64,000 nt of DNA from Agriotes lineatus (lineage: Eukaryota > Arthropoda > Insecta > Coleoptera > Elateridae): NCBI GenBank assembly GCA_940337035.1, contig CALNHX010003628.1:1-64000 (forward strand), read 5' to 3'. Below the pieces are notes generated by a model. That model searched no databases, was not told the origin of the DNA, and worked only from the letters and a program-made list of their open reading frames with translations. Both the position numbers and the translations under genes were made by a program. Of this stretch, positions 12,095-22,980 are shown piece by piece. Position 1 is the first letter of the stretch. Every line of letters starts with the position of its first letter.

Positions 12095-15000
12095 ATGGAT
12101 TTCGATATTGGAACATGGAATGTGAGAACTCTTTTCAAACCGGGAGCACAAGCATGCCCACTGAAAGAAATAAAAAAATACAACATCGCAATCACAGCTG
12201 TCCAGGAAACACGATAGCTAGGAGACGGAATAAAAGATACAAAATCACATACAATACTATATAGTGGTAAAAGTCAAATAGATAGGGAACTGGGCACAGC
12301 ATTTATAGTAGACAACAACATGAAACATTTCCAGGCGGTGAATGAACGAATATGTAGACTTCGAATAGCCACACAATTCTTTAATGTATCAATAATAAAC
12401 GTTCACGCACCAACAGAAGAAAAGGAGGAAGAAATAAAAGAAGAATTCTACCAGCAACTAGAGAAAGTATATGACGCAGCTCCAAGGAACGACATAAAAA
12501 TCGTAATCGGTGATTTGAATGCCAAAATCGGGAGAGAAGAGGAATATCGCGGCACTATCGGAAGAGATAGCCTATATGAGGAATCAAACCAAAACGGGAA
12601 CAAACTAATAGATTTCGCAGCCAGAAAAAATATGGTTATTAGCTCAACATGTTTCCCGCATCGCGACATTCATAAAGGCACATGGGCCTCACCTGATTGA
12701 ACGACAGTCAATCAGATCGACCATCTTATCATAGATAAAAGAGCAGGAACTAGTATTTTAGACGTGAAAGCTAGAAGGGGCGCATCCTGCGGATCGGATA
12801 ATCGCTTAGTACAAGCGAAATTTCGATGCAAAATAAATAGCCACAAGCAGGAGAAGCAAAGTACACAGGATAGACTCAATTTAGATAAACTCAAGAACCC
12901 AGAAATAAACAAAAGGCTCGAAGAACAGCTGTAAGAAAGACTAAGAGAACAAACGGGCGAAACAACAATTGAGGATCAATGGCAGAGGATAAAGACAGCA
13001 ACCGTAGAAACAGCCAAAGAAATACTAGGAATGCGACAAAGGCAAAGGAAGGAAAAGTGGTTCGACGAAGAATGCGAACAAGCAATTCAAGAGAGAAATG
13101 CAGCGTACAAAATATATATACAAAGAAGTTCTAGAGAAAGGAGAGAACAATACGAAGAAAAAAGACGGAAGGCAGATAAGCTATGTAGACGAAAGAAAAG
13201 AAAATACGAAAATGATCAAATACGGCAAATAGAAGAAGACTTTAAAGAAAATGAAACCAGAAAGGCACACAAATGCCTTAAACAACAGAGGGAAGGTTTT
13301 AAGCCAAGAACAAGTCTATGTAGAGACGAAACGGGGGAGATCGTAAGTGATACAGAGAGCATAAAAAATACATGGAAAATCTACTTCCAGCAGCTGCTAG
13401 GAATAGAAAAGCAGGTAGAACAACAGCCACGAAATACAGAACCTGGAATGCCAATAAATGATGGAACAACAAGAACCACTAACAATAGAGAAGGTAGGGG
13501 CAGCAATAGAAGCCCAGAAAAATAACAAGTCCCCGGGAATAGACGCTATTCCAGCGGAACTGCTTAAAGCCGGAGGCGACGGTATATTAACAGCAATACA
13601 TACGCTAATCACGAACATATGGGAGAAGGAAGAAATGCCTAGGGAATGGAACAAAAGCATCATATGCCAAATTTATAAAAAGGAGATAAGTTACAGTGCA
13701 AAAACTACAGAGGCATCTCGCTCCTGTGCACAACGTATAAGGTCTTCACAAACATCCTCAGAAAGAAACTGCAGCCGTTCACAGAACGAATTATCGGAGA
13801 ATACCAAGCTGGTTTTAGAGAAGGAAGATCTACAATAGACCAGTTATTCACAGTAAAACAAATACTTAGTAAATCATGGGAATTCGACATTGATGTACAC
13901 CAAATCTTTGTCGATTTCCGACAAGCATATGACTCTATAATCCGAGAAAAACTGTACGAAATAATGAGGGAGTTCGAAATACCGGGAAAATTAATAAGAT
14001 TAACAAAGATTACAATGATAAACACGAAAGCGCACGTCAAAATTCAAAATCAACTGACCGATCCTTTCACAATAAGCCAGGGCCTGAAACAAGGCGATGC
14101 ACTCGCCCCTACGCTATTCAATCTAGCGTTAGAATATGCAATAAGAAACATGTCGGTGGGAAGATCCAACCTATTATTCAATAAATCAATACAACTGGCA
14201 GCATACGCAGACGATGTAAATATAATGGTAAGATCTATTTCTGCAGCCAAAGAAGCATATATACAACTAGAGCAGCAAGCACAAGAAGTGGGGCTTTCCA
14301 TCAATGTAGAAAAGACGAAGTTGCTAGAGTCCGCCCAACGTAAGATAGGGACAGGCACGTCATCATTGCCAGGGTGCGCAGTGGTTTGGCGATTATCCCG
14401 ATGGGCAATGGTTACTTAGCAACAGCACGTTTTTAAATAGGCGTCCTGTTACCAGGGGGTTTAGTAGTTGATAGGATACGCGATGAGTTCACTTGTATCC
14501 GTGTACGCCACTGCCAATTCTTGAGGCGCGTGACGTAACAAAAATCCGCGCAGCCGAACTGTGACGTGCCTGTCCCTATCTTACGTTGAGAGGACTCTAA
14601 AGCAAACAAGATCAAATAGGCCAAGGCAGAACATAACAATAGGAGATGATAACATCGAAGTAGTAGAGCACTTTACATACCTAGGAGTTAGCATCGCAGG
14701 GGATGGGAGTGAGGACAGAGAAATTCGAAGAAGAATAATGTTAACTAACAGAGCATATTTTGCTTTAGCGACAACATTTAGAGCAAGAGAAGTGCATAGA
14801 AGTACAAAAATTCGCATATATAAAACAATTATACTCCCCATTTTATCCTACGGAAGTGAAACATGGACTCTCACGAAAAAGCAACGGACGCGGTAAAGAT
14901 TTTTGAAAGGAAAATTTTAAGATGGATTTTAGGACCAGTGAAGGACAATTAAGAATGGCGGGTAAGATACAATCATCAAATATATCAATATTTAGAAGAA

Positions 15001-15269
15001 CCCTCAGTTGAAACCTTCATAAAACTACAAAGGCTGCGGTGGGCGGGGCATGTCATAAGGATGGAACTTGTGTCTTCCACCCGAAAAGAGCTCTCAACGG
15101 AAATATGGACGGAAGGAGGCCGGTGGGCAGACCAAGGAAGAGATGGAAAGTTGAGGTCGACGAGGACGCAAGAAATATATTAAACACCCCAAATTGGAGA
15201 ACATACGCACTAGACAGAAGAAAGTGGAGGCAAAAAATGAAGGAGACCAAGGCCCGATTTGGGCTGTAG
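12095..15269 (+). pseudogene. LINE endonuclease-reverse transcriptase ORF (broken)
   Basis: The ORF opens at an ATG followed by a DIGTWNVRTL block, the usual AP-endonuclease start of such LINEs. It continues with a VQETR site, INVHAPTEEKEEE, and a GDLNAKIG motif near 12,510. The RT domain follows: KSPGIDAIPAELLK near 13,530, YQAGFREGRSTIDQ near 13,800, the VDFRQAYDS block near 13,910, QGLKQGDALAPTLFNL near 14,080 and the catalytic AYADDVNIM at about 14,201. The C-terminus has GRRPVGRPRKRWK near 15,110. It is dead. In-frame stops lie near 12,215 (a likely TGG to TAG), 12,698 and 12,931; frameshifts lie near 13,480 and 13,680 and after 14,890; a MITE sits at 14,327. Codon use is A-rich. Confidence 0.85.
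14327..14597. mobile_element. 271-bp TA-flanked MITE inside the LINE RT
   Basis: Terminal inverted repeats of about 36 bp start GAGTCC and share AACGTAAGATAGGGACAGGC, with three mismatches. The element is flanked by TA on both sides (14,325-14,326 and 14,598-14,599). Removing it together with one TA joins the two halves of the RT frame without a shift, which fixes the boundaries to the base. TA duplication and TIRs indicate a Tc1/mariner-type non-autonomous element. There is no coding capacity. Confidence 0.9.
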
Positions 15270-15342
15270 CGCCATAGGAGAGAGAGCGAGAAGAAAAGAA
15301 TACAGAATGTAGTCAGGATGGAAAGAAGCTGTACAAACACTA

Positions 15343-16275
15343 CGAAGAGCTGGGCAGTAATTAATTACTTTGCAATTAAATTACTAATTAAATTTGTTTT
15401 TGTTGATTTGCTTTAAAATTGAATTACTTTTCAAAATACGATAATTGCATTTGGTGATTGCTTAGTTTGTTAAAAAGTACTTGGCAATTATTTTTTGAAA
15501 GTAATTAATTACTACATTCAATTACTTAATTACTTTTGACTAATTAAATTACTCTAAAGTATTTAAATTACTTGATAGGCATTTGCATTACTTGTGGTAA
15601 TTTAAAAAACTCACAGTAATTGAATTAGTTTTTGGTCATTCAATTACTAAATTACTTACCTCGATTGGGTATTAAATCTCTAAAACGCAAAAAAGAAGAT
15701 AATTCCTTATTACGTCACATGTTAAACAAACTGCAATTCCTGAAGCAATATAAGTGTAATTTATGATTTCCTATGACTAGTCGGATAACAGCTAGTTTTG
15801 TGTACGAGCAATTTGGCGTAGTCCCGCATGTTTGGGGATAGGATATACATGTGCTGTTTCTTGTGTAGTGTAGGCTGTTCAGCATGTAGCATTGTAGCTT
15901 GCTAATAATTATTGTGTAAGAAGTGAAAAATATGTCTGCGGTAAGTACAGATTAGGAAGTAAAGTGCGATAAAAATATTTAGTATTTTCCATAACAATTA
16001 ATAACCAATAGCTTCATTATACAATATTCGTTGATAATAATTACTTATTAAGTTCAGTTTGCTTGTTAAAACGATGTACTAGCACATGGATATCTAAATA
16101 CTACTAAATACAAATATAAGACAACAGCTTCTAGAGAAAGTAATTTATGTTATAAGCACCAAGTAATGATAATTGAATTACTATTTCATTTGAAGAATTA
16201 AAAATCTGGTAGTTCAATTACTTCAATTAGTAAGTGGTAATTAATTACTCGTTAAAAGTAGTTTGTCCAGCTCTG
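15343..16275. mobile_element. AT-rich hAT-like element, copy A
   Basis: The termini read GAGCTGGGCAGTAATTAATT on the left and, reversed, CAGAGCTGGACAAAC on the right. Much of the 933 bp is built from TAATTA/GTAATTGAATTAC-like words. The likely 8-bp target duplication is AACTACTA at the right end, with a decayed version at the left. The same element sits at the same place in copy C (61,771-62,683) and is absent from B (35,919-35,933). There is no transposase; it is non-autonomous. The hAT assignment rests on terminal sequence and duplication length. Confidence 0.75.
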
Positions 16276-17300
16276 AACTACTACAGAATTATAGAGGCTA
16301 TTAATATTATTATTTTGTTCACATGTTACTCCTGCAACACAATTCAAAACACAAGTAACTTGTGCGAGCTCACAAGTCTCGAACACAAATAAGCTGAACT
16401 TTGATTTTAATATTGACAATTTACGTATCGGTGCAATCATAAAAATAAATATGTATATTTAGAAGGTTCTAAGGGTAAATTACGAAAAGTATCCAAGGAA
16501 ATTAGGGAGTTTTAAACTGCAATTGGACAGGGAATCGTTAAAAACTGGAGTTGTAAGTATAACATGAACTGAGCGAATATCTAATCAGGAAAGACCAAAG
16601 ATAATATTCCAGTTAAATAATTTAAATTGTTATCTGTTTTGCACTTATCGGTACTAAGATAGACAGGTACACTAAAAAAATATTGTGATATATTTTAAAT
16701 TCCAGTTCTAGTAAACATTTTTCTTCCAAATCTTCTATTCCGCACATATTTAACATCTATGAGGAACATGGAGATTCAAAATTCAATTTAAAAGACTGTA
16801 TTTCCAGCAAATCCAAGAATCCTTAAATAACACTACGCTAAGCTTTGAATGTTCTATAATTAGGGTTTTTACCATACAACCACTACTACCATACTCGCTA
16901 TGACAAGAAATACACAACAGTTTTAAACCGTTTACCTGATTAAAAGTATTTCTACTTGCCTATTTATCTATTTTCAGCAATTACTTACCTGTGTGTTGAA
17001 TAAGGATTGCAAATATTTCTGGTGTATTACTGTACTATGCACTAGACATTACAATATAAAATTACCCCAGTGTCGACGTTAACTTATAACTCGCCTTGTC
17101 TAATCAGAAATTGATAAACTGGAATTAACCGATAAAGTATTTGTACGTTGATATACAAATCTCACAAAAATTGATACACAAAACTTATTTACCGACAGAA
17201 AGATTTATTTATAAATGTCTAACTATTTTAATGGCGTATATATTATGCAAATAATGAGCTGAACTTCTAAAATCTTTAATTGGCAATTTATTTTTTTCCA

Positions 17301-17444
17301 TAGAGATCGTGAAAGTCGTCTCTTTTTTAACGAAAAATCGTATTGAAAGTTCCACTTTTTTTAACGCAAAAATCGTGAAAAAGTACACTTTTTTAACTAT
17401 TTTATTGAAATGTCCGTCGACGGCATGTGTTTATTGCGCCATAT
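17301..17444. other. Junction after copy A, no feature seen
   Basis: AT-rich sequence with two similar pieces around AAAATCGTGAAAG/AAAATCGTATTGAAAG (17,310-17,390). No gene is visible. Confidence 0.4.
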
Positions 17445-18748
17445 TACATCATTGAGGTACCCAAGACTGCAATTCCTTTGCTTGTATTCGTGCTTGCTGG
17501 TTAGTGTTTCTGTTACCAGTTATCTCGACTCCTATACATTTGAAACTCATGACTTGTTCGATTACCTTGTCATCAATAGCTAGTTTGCATCGAGTAGGAT
17601 CTTTCGAAATGGTCATAGACTTTGTTTTCTCCATGGATATTTTCATGTGAAATTTCTCAGCTGTTACTTTGAATCTGAATACTAAACGCTGTAGATCGTC
17701 TTCGTTTCTGCTGCGATGACAGCGTCGTCAGCATAGCACAGTATTCTTATCTTCTGGTTTCCCATTTCATATTCAGCTTTCATTTCATTAACGCTTTTGA
17801 TAATCTGATCCATAATTAGATTGAAAAGTTTGGGACTAAGACTGTCTCCTTGTCGTATGCCTGCCGCTATCGGTATTTCTTCTGTCAGGGTGTTGTTTAT
17901 TCGTATTCTTGTTTATTACTAGTATATAAATTACTAGTTTTATTATTTGTAGGATGTTAGGGTCGATATTACTTTCGTGTAAAATTTTTAGTACGGCAGA
18001 GACAAGTATTCTGTCAAACGCCTGTGCCACGTCAATAAAAAAAGGAATAGTGGTTTGTCAAATTCTATTGACTGTTCCACTAGTTGTCGTAATATCGAGA
18101 GATCAAAAAAAAAAAACTGTTCCTCAGCGGGCTGTGGAAATTCAACGTACGAATAATATGTTGGTGACACTGTACGTCAATGTCAAATTCGAGGTTAACA
18201 GGTTAGGATTTGCGTCATTTTGTGTCATAACTGACGGAAAACCTAACCTGATAACGTCGAATTTGACATTGACGTACAGTGTCACCAACATATTATTCGT
18301 ACGTTGAATTTCCACAGCCCGCTGAGGAACAGGTTTTTTTGGATCTCTCGATATAAATATAGCGTCGGTGGTGGACCTGTTCTGTCGGAGACCCTGTTGT
18401 TTCTCGGTCATTTTTATCTCATGTGTTAATTTATCCGCTAAAATTTTCGTTATTACTTTCGATACATTGTTTAGGAGACTTATCCCTCTGTAGTTTTCTG
18501 GGTTTTTCTTGAAGTCTCTTTTGAATATAGGGATGTTTGTGATTGTTCTCCATTCTTCGGGTATAGTTCCGGTTTCAATAATTTCCTTAAATAGTGTTGT
18601 TAGTTCATTAAATAATGTTTTGCCTCCGTATTTAATTAATTCGTTACTAATTAGGTCCGCGCCTGCAGATTTTCTGTATTTAATTATTGATATTGCGGTT
18701 TCTACATCTTTTTGTGTAATTTCAATAATGTTATTGTCACATATAATC
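17445..18748 (-). pseudogene. Non-LTR reverse transcriptase (broken, minus strand)
   Basis: Read on the minus strand from 18,748 down, the RT blocks appear in order. There is a KSAGADLISNELIKYGG block, ENYRGISLLNNVSKV, a QQGLRQNRSTTDAIFI block, then (after a MITE) a QLVEQSIEFDKPLF piece, AQAFDRI near 18,020, the remains of the palm near 17,820-17,700, and a KTKSMTISKDP...EVMSFKCIGVEIT thumb near 17,500-17,640. There are at least two frameshifts and several stops. The matching endonuclease end lies at 20,336-20,510, on the other side of a Crypton-like insertion. Confidence 0.75.
18095..18351. mobile_element. 257-bp TA-flanked hairpin MITE (family H1) inside LINE RT
   Basis: This is a nearly perfect hairpin over its whole length. 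The tips are TCGAGAGATC and its reverse complement, and the arms share CTGTTCCTCAGCGGGCTGTG and GTACGAATAATATGTTGGTG. TA lies on both sides (18,093-18,094 and 18,352-18,353). Excising it with one TA restores the RT frame across the break. The centre carries TCAAATTCGAGGTTAACAGG, a core shared with the MITEs at 27,424-27,677 and 37,253-37,625 although the tips differ. Confidence 0.9.
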
Positions 18749-18749
18749 T

Positions 18750-18895
18750 CGTAAGAGCATTAATTCTTTCCAGAAAATTTTTTGAGTGCGTTCCAACAAC
18801 GTCGTATTAATTTGCCCGAGCGGGACGCGAGGGCAAATTAGGACGTGGTTGGAATGCACGAAAAATAATTTCCGAATATGAATTAATGCTCGAAT
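18750..18895. repeat. Short hairpin at the Crypton edge
   Basis: Outer arms GAGCATTAATTC and GAATTAATGCTC enclose inner arms sharing GTGCGTTCCAACAACGTC and a central AATTTGCCCGAGCGGG / reversed copy. It lies directly left of the tyrosine-recombinase element and may be part of its end or a separate MITE. Confidence 0.6.
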
Positions 18896-18935
18896 GCAGA
18901 TTCGGTAAGAAAATCGTAAGGACACAAACCCTAAA

Positions 18936-20334
18936 AAATAATATTTTTTGTAAAATCTACCTTACAGCTTTGAAAAATAAATGGCACGATTCGTTCTCAA
19001 AAATCAAATTATTAAATAAATTATTGACGTGTTTCACTAAGAAGTTGAATTTGTGATAAAAATATGTTCGAAAACGCAAAACAAGAAGAAATAGCTGTTT
19101 TAAACGAAGAAGCGAAAGCTGTAACACTTGAGTTATTACCACGAAAATCAAGAGAAATTTATGAAAAAACTTTCAATGAATTTGTGCTATGGTGCACCCA
19201 GAAAAACATCGGTGACCGACAGATTACTGAAAACGTTTTACTTTATTTCAAAGAAGAGTCACAGAAATTTTGCCCATCTACCTTATGGTCCCATTATTCT
19301 ATGATTCGTTTGGTTATGGTTTTGAAGCATGGTATCGATATAAAACAATATAAGCTTTTATATGCATTCTTGAAGCGGCAGAATGAGAACTACAAACCCA
19401 ATAAGTCAACAGTTTTGGAGAGAAAGGAAATAATACAGTTTTTCCAGCAAGCTCCTGACGAAGAATTTTTAATGATTAAAGTAAGTAGATAACATGCTTT
19501 ATTAATGAAAAATTAAAAAAAAAAGTTAGGAGGGGCATGTCGACGCGAAGAGTTAAGCCATTTGACGTTGGACAATATAGAGGATGTCGGATCTGCCTTA
19601 CTTGTAAGTGTTAACAACACTAAAACAAAGGTCGACAGAACTTTTGCAATTGTCAACAATGACGAAGAGTCCTTGGATTTCCTGGATATGTATAGAAGAT
19701 GTATCGCTCTGAGACCTTCGCATGTACAGCATCGCATGCTATTCTTAAAATATAAAAATAGTAAATGTGTAAATCAGGTGGTGGCAAAAATACACTCGGT
19801 TTGTTACACCGAAAAATTGCTAAATTTTTGAAGTTTGAAAATCCTGCTGATTATACGAGATATTGCTTTCGACGCTCATCTGTTACACTTGCAGCTAATA
19901 GTGGAACGGATATGAGGAATTTAAAGAGATTAGGAGGGTGGAAGAGTTCAACAACTGCTGTATCGTACATCTAAAACGGTTGGAAGACAAAATTAAACAT
20001 TGCCAAAAATGTTCTAGTGGGAGAATCGTTTGCGTCGGCATCTGGTGCCTCTATGTCTAACAGTTCATGCACATCAAAGAAAGCAAAATTAGAAGACACT
20101 TTACCTGCCAATCCTGTTGTTATTAATGTCCCTGCTACTGACCGAAATATACAGCAAAGTCAATTGTTGACTTTGAAGATAGACATAAATGTGAATGTAA
20201 ACAAGTGATTTATAAAATATATTTACAATTGCTGGTTTTTTGGGTCTTAGGATGGAAAAGCCATTATTTACGCCCTCAAATTAATGCATAAATGACCTAA
20301 TTTTAATAGGATTTTACAAAAAATATATTATTGA
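18936..20334 (+). mobile_element. Crypton-like tyrosine-recombinase element
   Basis: A 1.4-kb segment holding one recombinase gene splits a minus-strand LINE between its endonuclease and RT. Imperfect inverted repeats around TTTTTTGTAAAATC lie at about 18,938-18,960 and 20,309-20,330. Classical Cryptons lack terminal inverted repeats, so these may be incidental or belong to a related non-autonomous family. Insertion was accompanied or followed by loss of the LINE linker region. Confidence 0.6.
19064..20208 (+). pseudogene. Tyrosine recombinase (Crypton-type), lightly broken
   Basis: Exon 1 is 19,064-19,480, 139 codons from ATG, and carries the N-terminal SAM-like region (SREIYEKTFNEFVLWC). 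It ends at a GTAAGTAG donor. A 45-bp A-rich gap ends in AG at 19,525, and exon 2 resumes in phase 0 with GGACRREELSHLTLDNIED, where the first catalytic Arg lies in CRREEL. The rest of the catalytic set is visible: YCFRRSSVT (box II Arg), the GGWKSS Trp position, and the nucleophile in SYI. One missing base near 19,783 shifts the frame, and a TAA at 19,972 cuts it directly after SYI; the same frame then stays open to 20,208. The intron is very short and lacks a pyrimidine tract, so it could be a small insertion instead. Confidence 0.7.
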
Positions 20335-20335
20335 T

Positions 20336-20510
20336 ACGCTTCTCATTTTGGGCACATAATGCTATTAGTTTTTCTCCGTTATCATTTACGTCTTCATTGA
20401 ATCTTTTGCATTACTCCCGCTATATTGCCATTGTGAATCTTTGCGTTGAGGTCACCCATGACAAATATTTTATCCAATGGAAATGTTTAAAAATACTTCT
20501 CGGAATTTTG
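20336..20510 (-). pseudogene. LINE endonuclease fragment, other half of the split LINE
   Basis: On the minus strand a piece reads KIFVMGDLNAKI, the GDxNA motif of LINE AP endonucleases, followed by a NDNGEKLIALCAQNE piece. It is in the right order and orientation to belong to the RT at 17,445-18,748, with the Crypton-like element between them. Confidence 0.65.
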
Positions 20511-20529
20511 CCATAATCAACGCTTAAAG

Positions 20530-20910
20530 GTGCTAATTTGCATTCGGGGTGATCTATAAAACCCTTGTATCTCCTGTGGTTGTTGAGTTAGAGCATTCTT
20601 TTGTGGCATATAGATGTGTTTTTGTAATCTTTAGAGGGTGTTTTAGATTTTTTTTAAATATCACCCATAGAGTGGTAAAACGGAAAACCGAAAAGGGGTA
20701 GCTGATTAAACATTTTTTTTTCGCTCTGGGTTCATATCAGGGTAAAACGGACTGAAATACTTTTTCGAAATTTCACCCCTAAAGGTTGAAAAGGGGTAAA
20801 CTGTGTTTTCACGAATTTTTCAAATCTCTTAGAATAAAATGGAAGGATTTCTGAAATTCCACCCTCAAGTGGTGGAGACGGGTATCCTGCTCTAATATAT
20901 GAATACAACA
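20530..20910. repeat. Degenerate tandem-like repeat of the 'TTTCACCC...GGGGTA' type
   Basis: Three or four loosely repeated blocks contain CACCC(C/A)TA, then GTTGAAAAGGGGTA or GGTAAAACGG, at roughly 100-bp spacing. No coding frame is present. It resembles the degenerate repeats common in insect genomes. Confidence 0.4.
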
Positions 20911-21309
20911 TTAATTTTTGATTTTATCTCATTGTTATACTAAAACTATAGTTTTATCAATATATACAAGGGGAACGACAATTACACACACTTTTCCAAC
21001 GGGGTACGTGAAGCATAAAAGAGTTAAGGAGAACTTTTTTTTTAAGGATATTTTCCTTTTTACCTACAATATTCTTTGGCAGGCTTTGATAGTTTAGCAT
21101 ATTGAGTAAGGGGGGAGCGGGGAACTCTAGAATTCGTTTAAGATTTAAAAGAAAAAACAAACATTTGTAGTCCGTACAAAGAACGGGCATCTTGCTAGTC
21201 TAGTAAATTAAGGAAGAAAGTACATACTACGTAAAAAACTTATCTGTTACATTATTATTTGTAATAATTGTACGTGAAGATATAAGCTACAATTCAATTA
21301 AAAAAAAAG

Positions 21310-21385
21310 TTTCCGGTAGCGGGAATTGAACACGGGTCTCCTGAGCTAGAGTTAGGTATCTTAGCAAATACACTATACAGATTTG
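21310..21385 (-). repeat. tRNA-like (SINE-type) fragment
   Basis: On the minus strand, ACCCGTGTTCAATTCCCGC resembles a T-arm with a pol III B box (GTTCAATTC). A weak A-box-like region lies about 50 bp upstream. It cannot be folded into a full cloverleaf, so it is more likely a tRNA-derived SINE head than a tRNA gene. A mariner-type MITE is inserted about 20 bp further along. Confidence 0.35.
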
Positions 21386-21404
21386 TCTTCTTCAACCAGC
21401 TATA

Positions 21405-21798
21405 CCGGGTGTCCGTTCTCAAAGTCGAACATAGGGGATTAACATTGTATTGAACGTTTTTGCCGATTCCTGCTCGCCAATTCAACTTACAGAGAAGGTA
21501 ATGGTATCAAAAGAAAGATAAAATTATTACGCATCAAATGATACCCATAATAATATTCAAGATGCGATTTTTATTTTAAAATACTAATTTAAAAGGTGGG
21601 AATTTTTAAATATGCCATGCCTTGCTTTTCAAGTTCTATAGCATTTATCAAAAAATAATGTATTTATTTGGCGTAAATCAGGTACTTTCTGTCAAAGTCT
21701 GTTAAATTTATCTAGAGAAAAATGAATTATTTCAACGAAGAACGAGTGAATGCACTAATGTTAATTGCCTATGTTCGACTTTGAGAATGGACACCCGG
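21405..21798. mobile_element. 394-bp TA(TA)-flanked MITE with CCGGGTGTCC termini
   Basis: The inverted termini begin CCGGGTGTCC and then share TTCTCAAAGTCGAACATAGG, with only small differences. TATA lies at both edges (21,401-21,404 and 21,799-21,802). The interior is AT-rich and non-coding. Termini and TA duplication point to Tc1/mariner-type mobilisation. Confidence 0.85.
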
Positions 21799-22889
21799 TA
21801 TACTGCGCAGATGCATGATATTTAAACCAAAATGAACTTATTTTAGTGACTGAATTTTAATCAGTAATGTATTAAGGGCAAATGATTTTGCCGGTAAAAT
21901 TGTTTTACGAAAGGTTCTTGTTTTAGCAATGTCACAAGACAAACTAACTTGATAGGCGAGCGAATTTGTCAAAGTTATTTTGTCGAGGGCATTGCCAAAA
22001 AACAAAAAATCTTGAGTAAACAATTTTTCGAGCAAAAGCATGAGCCCGAAATATACTTTGTGGAGTATTTCTCAAAAATGGGTTGATTTTGTATCAGTAT
22101 ACAATGAATTATCCACAAATATAAATAAATAAATTATCCAATATAAATTTATACTGATGCACAACGATAGTTTACTGACGTTTTTGAAATTCCACACTGC
22201 TTAAAACAACATATTTGATGGTTTCCATGGATACAAGTCGTAAAAGAAACTGATAAAATCCCAAGGAAAAATTTAGATTTTTTGCCACTATAAAAACACG
22301 TAGGAGATGCGGGAAATAGTCACTAAAATTAGTTCAACAATAAATTATTATTCAAATATTAACATATTGGAAATCAGATGGCCACTTTTTAATGGATTAT
22401 TTAATCATTACAAGATACTATCAAAAACATTATTTTTAAAATTGTTATATTTATACATTACATATCTCCATTCAACAGTTTTGTCTTGAACGCGATATTT
22501 AAACTATTTAGGCGATTCTTATGAAACATCTATAAATGAAGGCTTCTTAAAGGCGCGAGTCCAGCGACAGGGCCGTATCAAAGTTAGAAACAAATAGTAA
22601 TTTTTATTAAATTTAATATTACAAAATGTTTATTTATTTAAAAAATACGATTTTGCAACTAAACAATTAAAAGTAACGTTTAACGCTTATAGCAGCTGAA
22701 CAGGTAAGGTTAAAAATGATTTTTTTATGTTTAATAATGTTCATTATCGTTTACATAATGCTGCATATTGTACGACTATACAGTGTGGTAAAAAAAGTCT
22801 GGAACCCCTAAAATATCTTGCAAAATTTGTTTTGTGACAAAAACGCTTGGAGGGGCCGAAAAGCATTGTAAATTTGCTATCTTTTCAAA

Positions 22890-22980
22890 TACTTTAGAAC
22901 TATATACAGTTGCGTACGCCTCCTTAGAGGAAGTAGGTCTTAGAATCAACATGAATGAAATTAAACTTGTTACCTCGTTT
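22890..22980 (+). pseudogene. LINE RT thumb fragment
   Basis: The frame reads SLEEVGLRINMNEIKLVTS, the typical LINE block just after the YADD region. The same block at 52,270-52,330 runs straight into the segment that resumes here only at 24,165, so in B the LINE is interrupted by about 1.2 kb. Confidence 0.55.

Larger units (their letters stand above)
11488..15284 (+). mobile_element. RTE-like non-LTR retrotransposon with two nested insertions
   Basis: The module sequence found uninterrupted in copy B (35,840-35,870) is split here, after GAATTAAAGGCAC on the left and before GAAAAGAATACAGAATG on the right, by about 3.8 kb of LINE sequence. The insertion has a leader of about 600 bp, one long ORF with AP endonuclease and RT (now broken) and a short 3' end. 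Two smaller elements sit inside it: a foldback at 11,518-11,900 in the leader and a TA-flanked MITE at 14,327-14,597 in the RT. The endonuclease-RT layout and the GRP.GRPRKRW-type C-terminus fit the RTE / 'craniofacial development protein 2-like' group. The clade call is from memory of the family. Target-site duplication was not resolved. Confidence 0.75.
5862..17300. repeat. Segmental-duplication copy A (no SIAH gene)
   Basis: Long collinear similarity to copy B (from about 28,150) and copy C (from about 58,055) begins near 5,862 at the CTTTCAGGAAATGATGTGCT block and runs to about 17,300. Shared blocks are 5,862-6,700, 9,466-11,487 and 15,285-17,300; later insertions fill the gaps. The left edge falls inside the unit seen in B and C, so the gene-bearing part is missing in this window. 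Divergence looks like several to about ten percent, judged by eye. Confidence 0.8.
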
